In this document: piece after piece, positions 48,400-57,241 of the stretch
Numbering within the stretch: position 1 is the first letter of the stretch
Layout: each line of letters starts with the position of its first letter
Assembly (NCBI GenBank): GCA_036320915.1
Contig: JAXBDG010000011.1
Span: 22,501 to 86,500, forward strand
DNA: 64,000 bases
Source: Linnemannia elongata
Taxonomy: Eukaryota > Mortierellomycota > Mortierellomycetes > Mortierellales > Mortierellaceae
Reading direction: 5' to 3'
Made by a program: the position numbers and the translations under genes
The notes under the pieces: generated by a model
Database searches by the model: none
Told to the model about the DNA's origin: nothing
The model's input: only the letters and a program-made list of their open reading frames with translations

Positions 48400-49205
48400 A
48401 AAAGACGAGAGATCAAGAGGGAAAGGAGGACGCGTGGAAAGGATTAACAGTGGAGCAAGGTTGTTGATCAGAGTGGCTAGATGAAAGGGATAAATAACAA
48501 ACCGTGCGCTCGGCGTTACTGTGAGCCTCTCTCTTCATGAAAAAAGGCGGTCACATCTTGGAGCTGTGACATGATATATAGTCAAAAAACCAATGCTCCA
48601 AAGAACGGAACCTGGTTTTTGTATAGGAGGGCTTTTCTTTCCTGATAAGATCGAAAAAAAAACCCGTTCTTGGTCGCCATGGCGTAGCTCCAAGGGGATC
48701 GCTAATCGCTATCCTGAATGGAACCTTTCCAGCCGATAAGCCCAGTAGTTCCAATTTGTTCGATGAGACTATTACTCGGTGACATAGGGAATAAAATCGA
48801 ACTTGGTGACAACGGTTCTTTATTTATTTGACTGTTCCTCTTATTGGCCGAGATGGCAACAAGAAATAGGGTAGCCCAAGGCACAAGTGAAAGAGAAAGC
48901 CAATGAATGGAGAAGATTAGGCACGCCTCGTACTATTTTTATAACGGTTGGATGGGTTATTCTTGTCGAGAGACACGGTCAACACCATAGACAAGTGAAG
49001 AAGGAAGAGAGTCGAATCGACTGTTCTGGATACAGTTCTCGATGAATCCGATTTACCATATCATAGGCCTAGCCCTAGACATACAAACGATTTGGTGAAA
49101 AAAACATGTCATGAGTAGAGATGTGGGCAGTGTAGGCTGTGTAGGACTGTTTGCCGTCATAAGGTGGTGGTCCGTGGTCACGGCATTTATTAATCGTGTC
49201 ATTCG
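48400..49205 (-). repeat. Duplicated block A, original-position copy
   Basis: Read on the - strand this block matches 51305-52172 on the + strand. Shared landmarks include CTAGGGCTAGGCCTA (near 49070), GTATCCAGAACAG, TTGGGCTTATCGGCTGG-like sequence (left copy has small differences), GTAACGCCGAGCGCAC and CACTCTGATCAACAACCTTG. Similarity looks like about 75-85 percent by eye with small gaps. No preserved reading frame, so probably noncoding. It overlaps the far-upstream region of RCC1. Confidence 0.8.
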
Positions 49206-49799
49206 TATGGCCGAGTATTTTGATCCATAACCATGGCCATGGGTTCAAAAAAACGTCTCGCACATACTAGGTGCTGGTGACTTTTACGCCCATGCACGGT
49301 TCCCTTCGCAAAAGGTAACCCGTCTCCATTGCATGTGATGGGGTGTATCTCTCTGTGTATCTGTCTCCATGTAGGCTCTATGCTGCATCCATCACCACCG
49401 ACAGAAAACATGTTTTTCTTGCCTCCTTTAACAAACCTAGGGTTTGTTTGTTAGCATGTCTCATGTATGCGGCTACCGAGGTTTGTTTTTAAGTTCATTT
49501 GTCGCCCCTATTTTTAACTCCGTTCCGGCTCGGTCTACGTCCGCAAACATTCCAGTCCCGGCGAAACAGGAAGATGCATGTGCAGGATGCAGAAGGGGGG
49601 GGAAGCCTCGGTGCATGGCACGATCCCAGCCCATTCATCTATCCATTCTCAAGTATCCAACACTTTTTCTTGGAGGTGCATCTTTGGGCAACATTATTGG
49701 TTTGTTTATTTACAGCAACAAGTCTGCTAAGACAGTGTTTCCCAGGTATTTCTTGTTGTCCGACGGATAGGATGGATCAAAATGAAGGATAGACCCTAT

Positions 49800-50081
49800 T
49801 TAATAATCACACTCAACAACAGAGGCATAGTGGAGGTCCTTGACACACTTGCGCATGTAGCCCTCTCTGCCGATGGGCAGTCTGCAGTTGAGGTGGTTCT
49901 TCTTCTTGTCAAAGTCGGAGCCGCCCATGTTCTTGAGGCAGCAGTCGTTGATCTTGGACCACGAGGGTTTGAAGGCAGAGATCACGCACTTGGAGTTGCC
50001 ATCAAAGGCACCAGCGGTAGTGGCGGGGGCGGCCATGGCGACGGAGGCGAGGACGGCAAGGGAGAGAATGGCGATCTTCAT
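49800..50081 (-). CDS. Small secreted six-cysteine protein, copy 1
   Basis: Single exon, 93 aa, ATG at 50081. Residues 1-18 (MKIAILSLAVLASVAMAA) are a textbook signal peptide: one Lys, a hydrophobic core and small residues before the cut. The mature ~75 residues contain six Cys in the pattern KCVISAF, DCCLKNMGG, LNCRLP, RKCVKDL, VECDY, enough for three disulfides, and no membrane segment. I recognise no family. The paralogue at 53074 is about 80 percent identical in the mature part and keeps every Cys, which argues that both are real genes under selection. Mature net charge here is about +4 (12 Lys/Arg, 8 Asp/Glu). Plausible roles are extracellular effector, antimicrobial or wall protein, but nothing in the sequence decides this. 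Confidence 0.85.
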   Translation of the reverse strand: MKIAILSLAVLASVAMAAPATTAGAFDGNSKCVISAFKPSWSKINDCCLKNMGGSDFDKKKNHLNCRLPIGREGYMRKCVKDLHYASVVECDY

Positions 50082-50172
50082 GGAGATAATAGAGTGTGTC
50101 TGTGTAGTGGTAGTGATTATGTGTGTGAGTTAGTGATTGAGATTGGACATAAAATAAGAAAAAGGGGAGAGT

Positions 50173-50178
50173 TTTATA
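50173..50178 (-). promoter_or_regulatory. TATA box of secreted-protein gene 1
   Basis: TATAAA on the - strand about 92 bases before the ATG, within the motif CAAGTATAAA that is conserved at the same distance in the second copy. Confidence 0.6.
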
Positions 50179-50775
50179 CTTGATCGATTTGATATCACGT
50201 CTGGACGTTAGTCATGCTTAAAATAACTTGGCCCATGTGTCGGTCTCAAACTGTGAGAGATTTTTTTTTTTTTGCTGCAGTTCCTGGTCCTTGCCCGGTT
50301 ATAAATGGGATACGACAATACCAGGAGGATCCTTCGGTCATAGAACATATCCGCTTCATTGGAGCTCTCTTGGCGTAAAGTTGAGACACAACGGCGCAAT
50401 GGCAATCAATGAGAAGCAACGCTCGGTCAACGAGGAATGATGTTCCGCTCCTAGGTCGACGCATCCAGTATTGGCGTCGCTAATGATAGATGGAAAGTAC
50501 ATGATGCGGGAGGTCAGGGAACCGAGCGAGTAATTGTCCCATGCTGAGGGAGTCACTCACTCTTTGCTTGATTGGCAACTGTGAGCTCAGTTGCTCGCTG
50601 TTTATAGATCAAGGCGTGCATCGCGGCATTTATGTTTTCTTCATCGCCTCGTCGTGCAAGGCTCCGTCTTGGACGTGTGGTGGGTGACGGGTGCTGTAGG
50701 GCCAGCGAATCGATGTTTCAATATCTTCTCTTTTTTCTGCCCTCGTCCCTCAAGCCACAACGCCGTAGTGTTGCC

Positions 50776-51304
50776 TGACGCTATCTAGATCAATGCATGA
50801 CGAGAACTTTCGCCGTGCCTCTTGCTCTCTTGCACTCTAGCACCCGATCTATCTGACCTCCTTTCCCTCAACCCATCAATTCTTCTGGTGCCATACCTCG
50901 TAGTATGGACATCCATTTACTTCATTACCATCGAGCTTACCCTTCCTTTCTTCTCGTTTATCTTCCGCTATCGTCCCCATTCCATAAACAAGAATTAACC
51001 CCACACACACATACACACAATCACCGCTTAACAGCTACCAGGTTGGCTACGAGCGCATTCACCCCTCGTCATCCCCCGGGTGTATGCTGGAAGTTGTCCG
51101 CGCAGATATGCCTCAAATCTCGAACCCCAACAGCCCGGCTCAAAGAGAAGTAGTAACCTGGGTTGGCACACTACAACCCCAAGGAACAGCTGGTTGCTAT
51201 TGTCTTGGTAAAGAGTGGAGATTCTCCTGGATGTGGGCGTCGCGGTGGAGACAGTTGACTCCATCAGTCAGTATGACCGCGCTGACCTTAGCATACGAAT
51301 GATT
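50776..51304. other. Unique spacer between the two duplicated copies
   Basis: About 530 bases not matched elsewhere in the window. 50830-51000 is C/T-rich. 51030-51300 has GC-rich, codon-like composition with two overlapping open frames of 70-80 codons, but neither has a recognisable motif or start context. It could be a gene remnant. Confidence 0.5.
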
Positions 51305-52172
51305 CAATTCACAGAGTACGGTGGCCGCCGACCACTACGTATGACAACAAACAGCCCTCCACTGCCTACATTGCCCACACCACTACTCAAGACATGTTAT
51401 TTCACCAAGTCATTCTGTATATCTAGGGCTAGGCCTAGGATATGGTTAATCGGACTCATCGTGAACTGTATCCAGAACAGTTGATTCGACTCTCTTCCTT
51501 CCTCACTTGTCTATGGTATTGACCGTGTCGCTCGACAAGAATAACCCATGTAAACGTTATAAAAATAGTACGAGGCGTGCCTAATCTCCTCCATTCATTG
51601 GCGTTCTGTATCACTTGTCCTTGAACTGTATATTACTTACTGCTATCTTAGTCAATAAGAACAACCAAATAAAAAGGTCTGAACCATTGTCCCCGAGTTC
51701 GATTTTTTTTCCCTATATGTCACCGAGTAAGGGTCTCATCGAACAAATTGCTACCCAATTGAACCTATTGGGCTTATCGGCTGGAGAAGGTCCATTCAGG
51801 ATTGTGAGGAACAATCCCCTTGGAGCTACGCCATGACGATCAAGCGCGGGTTTTCTCGATCTGAGACTGAAAGGAATATTTTAAGAAAGCAGAAAAAACA
51901 ATTAGGAAAGAAAAGCCCTCATGCACAAGAACCAGGTTCCGTTCTTTGGAGCGTGGGTCAAGGACCCATATCATGTCACCAAGTAATTTGTCTCAAAAGG
52001 TCCTTATGGTTCATCCTCCAAATGTGGCGGCTTTAGTTTCTTGAGGAAAGACTCACAGTAACGCCGAGCGCACGGCTTGTTATTTTTCTCTTTCTTTTAC
52101 CCACTCTGATCAACAACCTTGCCCCAATGTTCATCCTCTTCCACGCGTCCTTTTATTTCCCTCTTGATCTTC
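51305..52172 (+). repeat. Duplicated block A, second copy
   Basis: Matches 49205-48400 in inverted orientation. It begins near CATACGAATGA, a string also present at the A/B border of the first copy (about 49195-49205), and ends near CCTCTTGATC, matching about 48412. It no longer sits upstream of RCC1. Confidence 0.8.
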
Positions 52173-52974
52173 AGTTAATCGATTGGAGGTTGATGGAGGA
52201 AGATAACACCAGGCAAGATTACGGTCTTCCTATAGAAATGATGGAGAGGGCAAAAAAACATAATCAAAGAAACGATGTTGAGGCATTCATTCTATGGCCC
52301 CACAACGCATGTCACCCACTGAACGTCCGAGTCAGAGTCTTTTGTAACGAGTCAATGAAGCAAATATAAATGCTGTAATGTACGTCTCGATCCATAAGCA
52401 GCGAGCAATTGAATTCACAGTTGCCTATCAGGCAAGGAGAGGGTAAGGTCTTCAGCTTGGGACAAGAGCTCGATTTCGCATACGTGGCAGAAGCAACGTT
52501 CATGCCTTCTCAGTTCAATCACTCTCATCCCATCGTGGGTTACTGACCACGAGCGTACGTACCATACTTTCTGAAATTTCCTTCACCCTGCGGTCTCTGC
52601 CTTGAGGCGTGAGGTTGGGGACGGTGGTACGACGCAGAGTGGTCTATATTTCTCACAATTGTTTCCCGGGTCTTCCGCGCCATGTACTTTCTGTCTATCA
52701 TTAGCGATGCCAAGTGCTGGATGCTTCAACACTGCTTCTCTTGATTGCCATTGCGCCGCTGTGTCTCAAATTTCCGCCAAGGGAGGTCCTAATGAAACGG
52801 TGATGCCCTATGACTGCGAAGGATCCTCCTGGTACGCTGTACCCCATTTAGAACCGGAAGGGACCAGGAGCTGTAGCGCCAAAAAAAAAGCCCTCACGCC
52901 GTTTGAAACCGGCGCCATAGGTCAAGTTATTTTAAGCATGACTAAAGTCCAAACGTCATGTCAAATCAGTCAAG

Positions 52975-52980
52975 TATAAA
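52975..52980 (+). promoter_or_regulatory. TATA box of secreted-protein gene 2
   Basis: TATAAA 98 bases before the ATG in the same CAAGTATAAA context as copy 1. An AACGTCATG element lies about 20 bases further upstream; the first copy has a diverged version. Confidence 0.6.
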
Positions 52981-53073
52981 GGGCCCGTTTTCTTCATTTT
53001 TTTTTTCAACAACCTCAATCACAACCTCACACACATAATCACTACCGCAACACAGACACACTCTATTGTCACC

Positions 53074-53361
53074 ATGAAGATCGCCATTCTCTCCCTTGCC
53101 GTCCTCGCCTCCGTCTCCATGGCCGCCCCCGCCGCTCCTCATGCCGATGATACCTTTGATGGCAACGCCAAGTGCGAAATCTCTGCCTTCCGCCCCTCGT
53201 GGTCCAAGATCAACGACTGCTGCCTTAACAACATGGGCGGCTCCGACTTTGACCAGGAGAAGAATCACCTCAACTGCAGGCTGCCTATCAACAACGAAGG
53301 CTTCCTGCGCAAGTGTGTCAAGGACCTCGGCTTTGCCGCTGTCGTTGAGTGCGATTACTAA
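53074..53361 (+). CDS. Small secreted six-cysteine protein, copy 2
   Basis: Single exon, 95 aa. Signal peptide MKIAILSLAVLASVSMAA is nearly identical to copy 1. The mature part has the same six Cys (KCEISAF, DCCLNNMGG, LNCRLP, RKCVKDL, VECDY). About 13 of 69 aligned residues differ from copy 1, and the N terminus gains PHADDT, a two-residue length difference. Many differences change charge: DKKKN becomes DQEKN, LKN becomes LNN, GRE becomes NNE, CVI becomes CEI. Mature net charge is about -4 (8 basic, 12 acidic). The AUG context CACCATGAAG is strong, and TATA box and leader are conserved with copy 1. No family recognised. Divergent charge with conserved cysteines suggests a shared fold with shifted target or tissue, which is inference. 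Confidence 0.85.
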   Translation: MKIAILSLAVLASVSMAAPAAPHADDTFDGNAKCEISAFRPSWSKINDCCLNNMGGSDFDQEKNHLNCRLPINNEGFLRKCVKDLGFAAVVECDY

Positions 53362-53960
53362 ATAGGGTCTACCCTTCATTTTGATCCTTCTGATCCGTCG
53401 GACAAGAAGAAATACCTGGGAAACACTCCCTCTTAGCAGACTTGCTGCTATAAATAAACAAACCAAACTTTTGCCCAACGATACACCTCCAAGAAAAAGT
53501 GTTGGTTACTTGAGAGTGGACAGATGAATGGTAATCGTGCCATGTACCGAGGATTTCCCTCTACTGCAGCATGCACGTGCACCATGCCTCTTCCTGTTTT
53601 GTCGAGACTGGAATGTTTGCGCCCGTGGTTGAAAGCGCTTCCCAAACCCAGAACAGGGTTAAAAATAGTGACGACAAAAGAAAAACTAAAAACAATCATC
53701 AGGAGCCGCATCATGCATGAGACGCTAGTGAAAGACTACAAGAAAACCTATTTTCTGTGGGTGGGGGGTGAAGGATGCATCATAGTGGCCAGATGGAGAC
53801 AGATACACAGAGAGATACACCCCATCAGCCTATCATCAAGAGCATGCAATGCAGACGGGTTACCTTTTGTGGAGGGAACCATGCATGGGCGTAAAGTCAC
53901 CAACACCTAGTACGTACGGGAATTTTTTTCTTGCGCCCATGGTCAACATCATGGATAAAA

Positions 53961-54956
53961 GTACCCACGGATGCCGGCACCGTCGTAACCAGCCCTGGCT
54001 AACACTTTATCGATATCAAAACGACTCCCAAGTCGTCGTACTCGAAAGACTTTAAAAAGTCCTAGACGACGATTCTAATGTTTAAAGATGTGTCTTCCCT
54101 CCATCCCGAAGAATTGCGAGTTGGTAAAAAAATATTCCAAGACATCTAGACTTTTTGCACTTGCTCGTTCCAAAATGTCATGTTGTGCAGAAAGCTGAGC
54201 ACGTGTAGTCCGCCTTGTGCGCAATCAACGGCACTGTGATGCCGCTGAAATGCGAACGTCCCACCAAGGAATAATATCTGTCTTTCGTCTCGGTTTTCGC
54301 AATTGCTTCAAGGGAAAGTCGTTGCGCATGTGTGGATGATTAACGCAACACATCCCGTTCGCACAACACGGTGAATCAACATCAGCCAACACCTCATTTA
54401 GCTTGTGAGGATTGAAGCGAACCCTTCTCCTTTTTCAATACACAAGTGGAGAAAAAAAACCTGCAAGGAATGATTGGAGGAGGGGAGGCTGCAGATTGGC
54501 CACCCTCATTTTGATTTTTTTCTCACGCAGGGATCCATTTGTGTTTTTGGCTCAAGTTGGTGTGTCGCTGAATGAGCTCGTTGATTGGGTGTGCTCACAG
54601 CATTCCTCTCCTCTCAGACATTCTAGGTCAAGCCTCAGAGGCTCAAGCCCTCAAAGCAATGGGACACGGTTGAAAGCATGTTAAACATATCACATCCATG
54701 AAGATTAAAGGCGGACAATGGTGGTATTTTTTTGTGGGGTGGTTGAGCAACCTCATTTTTATGGGTTTTCTAATGTGTTGTTGGTTTGGAGTTGTGCAAA
54801 TATTACAAAAGACTATGATACAAGTTGAATTGGTCTTTAAAAGAGGTTTGTTTGCCCATGCCTCGGTTCCCTTTCACTCACCCTCCTAATTCACTACAAA
54901 AGTAGAGAGTTCAAAGGTAAGAGTGGAAAAGGGGGTGCCAAAGTAAAGACAATAAT
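53961..54956. other. Intergenic between secreted-protein gene 2 and SAHH
   Basis: About 1 kb with no convincing gene and no obvious match to the duplicated unit. It includes the 3' flank of the SAHH gene, which is A/T-rich near 54690-54950. Confidence 0.6.
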
Positions 54957-56758
54957 TTAGTAGCGGTAGTGCTCGGGCTTGAAGGGACCCTCGGCAGAGA
55001 GACCGAGGTACTCGGCCTGGGTGGGGGTCAACTTGGTGAGCTTGACACCGATCTTGGCCAAGTGAGAGGCAGCGACCTCCTCATCGAGCTTCTTGGGGAG
55101 CATGTGGACGCCCAAGGGGTAAGACTCAATGTCGGTCCAGAGAGCAATCTGGGCAAGGACCTGGTTGGAGAAAGAGTTGGACATGACGAACGAAGGGTGG
55201 CCAGTGGCGCATCCCAAGTTGACCAAGCGACCCTCAGCCAAGAGGATGATGTGGTTGCCAGAGGCGACCTGGAAGCGGTCGACCTGGGGCTTGATGTTGA
55301 CGTGGGCAACGGCGTTCTTCTTCAACCAAGCGACGTCCAACTCAATGTCGAAGTGACCAATGTTGCAGACAATGGAGTCATCCTTCATGACGGCAAAGTG
55401 CTCGCCACGGATAATGTCACGGCATCCGGTGGTGGTGACAAAGATGTTGCCCTCCTTGACGGCATCCTCCATGGTGGTGACCTCGTAACCCTCCATAGCG
55501 GCCTGGAGAGCGTTGATGGGGTCGATCTCGGTGACGAGAACACGGGCACCCATACCCTTGAGGGCAGCGGCGGATCCCTTTCCGACATCACCGTATCCGG
55601 CAACGACGGCGACCTTACCGGCGATCATGACGTCGGTGGCGCGCTTGATTCCGTCGATCAAGGACTCGCGGCATCCGTAGAGGTTGTCGAACTTGGACTT
55701 GGTGACAGAGTCGTTGACGTTGATGGCGGGGACCTTGAGCTTGTTGTCCTTGAGCATCTTGTACAAGTGGTGGACACCGGTGGTGGTCTCCTCAGAGATA
55801 CCCTTGATCTCGACGAGGAGCTCGGGGTACTTCTCGTGGATGAGGGTGGTCAAATCACCACCGTCGTCCAAGATCAGGTTGGGGCCCTTGCCATCCTTGA
55901 AGGCGAGGAGCTGCTGCTCGAGGCACCACATGTACTCCTCATCAGTCTCACCCTTCCAGGCGAAGACCTATTATTGATATATGTTTTCATTGCGAGGAAG
56001 TTTTGATTAGTTGACTGTTCATTTACTTTTTTGTTCTCGCTCAACCTTTGAGTTATGCACGCTCCTTTTCGTTGATTGCCTCTTGTACTTCTGCATAATT
56101 GTTACTGCCCAGACTCTGTCTCTCCTTTTCAATTGCTTTGTCCGTTCATTCTAAATACACCACTTATTTTCCCACACTCCATTCTATTCTCCTTCTCCCA
56201 GGAACAATCGAACCAAAACAAAAACTAAGACTTACGGGGACACCAGACTCGGCAATGGCAGCAGCAGCATGGTCCTGAGTGGAGAAGATGTTGCAGGAAG
56301 TCCAGGTAACCTCAGCACCCAAGGCAGTCAAGGTCTCGATCAAGACGGCGGTCTGGATGGTCATGTGGAGGGAACCGACAATACGGGCACCCTTGAGGAT
56401 CTGCTGGGGACCGTACTTCTGGCGAAGAGCCATAAGACCGGGCATCTCGTTCTCGGCAAGCTCGATTTCCTTGCGACCGAAAGCGGCAAGGCTGATGTCA
56501 GCTATTGCATGGAAGAGATTGTCAACGAGGAGGAGGATGAAGAGAGATTAGGATCTGAAATAAAAAAAAAATTGTCGCGGTAACTAACGTGGCTGTTGTT
56601 GTTTGTTTGTTTTCGTTTTTCGCTTCGTTTATGGGTGTAAAGGCAGAGCTGAAGTCATCATCCTTCATCCAGTTGTTGACTTTGTTCTTGAAGGCAACAT
56701 GACTTGATGAATGCAGGCGCGAGATGGAGGTTGGAGACATACCGACTTTGTAGACCAT
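54957..56758 (-). CDS. SAH1: Adenosylhomocysteinase (S-adenosyl-L-homocysteine hydrolase)
   Basis: Three exons: 56758-56743, 56501-56236, 55967-54957, giving 430 aa, the standard fungal/animal length. It reversibly splits S-adenosylhomocysteine into homocysteine and adenosine, relieving inhibition of methyltransferases; cytosolic NAD-bound tetramer. The start [18 protein letters not shown] is restored by a 16-base first exon. Substrate and catalytic motifs are intact: [62 protein letters not shown]. The NAD fold [14 protein letters not shown] is at about 216, and the C terminus [10 protein letters not shown] carries the conserved Lys and Tyr that reach the neighbouring subunit. Codon use is strongly biased to C/G-ending codons, typical of high expression, which also leaves a long open frame on the opposite strand. 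Confidence 0.97.
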
Positions 56759-57241
56759 GGTGGATATAGTTTGGTGGGGTGTGAAGGGGAGGAAAGGGTT
56801 GGGGGAAAAGAAGAGAAGAAAAAAAAAAAAAAAAAAGAAGCGAACTTACATATGCAAATTGGAACAAAAGTGCACTCGAAAATAAACAATTCCAGTTCAG
56901 CAGCCAATCACAAGCGACGATTTCGCCTTGATGGAAGGGCACCGAACAACCCGCATCAAACATTCGAGAGACTGGGAAAGAAAAGCAGTCGCCTCCCTGT
57001 GGCACTCTTTCACGCGCATTAAAAAAATGTCCGCCCCTTGCGTGGGTACATGTACGTGAAAAATAGATATGTGGGGGAGAAGAAGCAAGAAGAAACGAGA
57101 GTGGGGTGGTCAGAGAAACGCGTCCATCCACTGACAGACTATGGCGACCAGGAAATCAAAACTACTTCTAAAGCTCAAAAAGACATGATCCTTCATGTTT
57201 GACTCGCAATGACTCAGTCGTTGTTCAAAACTAAGCAAAAG
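56759..57241. other. SAH1 promoter region and HemW-like 3' flank
   Basis: 480 bases between two - strand genes. An A18 run lies near 56819-56836 on the + strand, so a T tract in the SAH1 leader. No gene and no reliable promoter box seen. Confidence 0.55.

Larger units (their letters stand above)
49205..50775 (-). repeat. Duplicated block B, copy 1 (contains secreted-protein gene 1)
   Basis: Read on the - strand this block matches 52207-53960 on the + strand, including gene, promoter and 3' flank. Shared landmarks are CAAGTTATTTTAAGCATGAC upstream of the gene, ATTGATTGCCATTGCGCC-like sequence further upstream, the whole coding frame, and GGGCGTAAAAGTCACCA-like sequence downstream. Here block B is immediately adjacent to block A at about 49205. 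Confidence 0.85.
52207..53960 (+). repeat. Duplicated block B, second copy (contains secreted-protein gene 2)
   Basis: Matches 50775-49205 in inverted orientation. The match starts near CAGGCAA at 52207, paired with CAGGCAA near 50770, and ends about 53960 soon after CATGGGCGTAAAGTCACCA, paired with about 49290-49205. In this copy block B follows block A across a ~35-base junction (52172-52207) that joins what are the two outer ends of the first copy. Confidence 0.85.

Noticed and set aside
48551..48754. Similar short frames (LLGLSAG... ) at 48551-48754 (-) and 51615-51836 (+)
   Set aside because: Similarity follows from the duplicated block A. Both frames have different ends and no domain, so I treat them as noncoding.
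49444..49770. 108-codon + strand frame in block B, with a partly similar - strand frame at 53448-53714 in the second copy
   Set aside because: The two frames are not conserved as proteins: the start, reading phase and much of the sequence differ between copies, unlike the secreted-protein gene where the frame is fully kept.
54969..56006. 345-codon frame on the + strand opposite SAH1
   Set aside because: Shadow of the strongly codon-biased SAH1 gene; its translation is a Gly/Asp/Leu/Val pattern with no domain.
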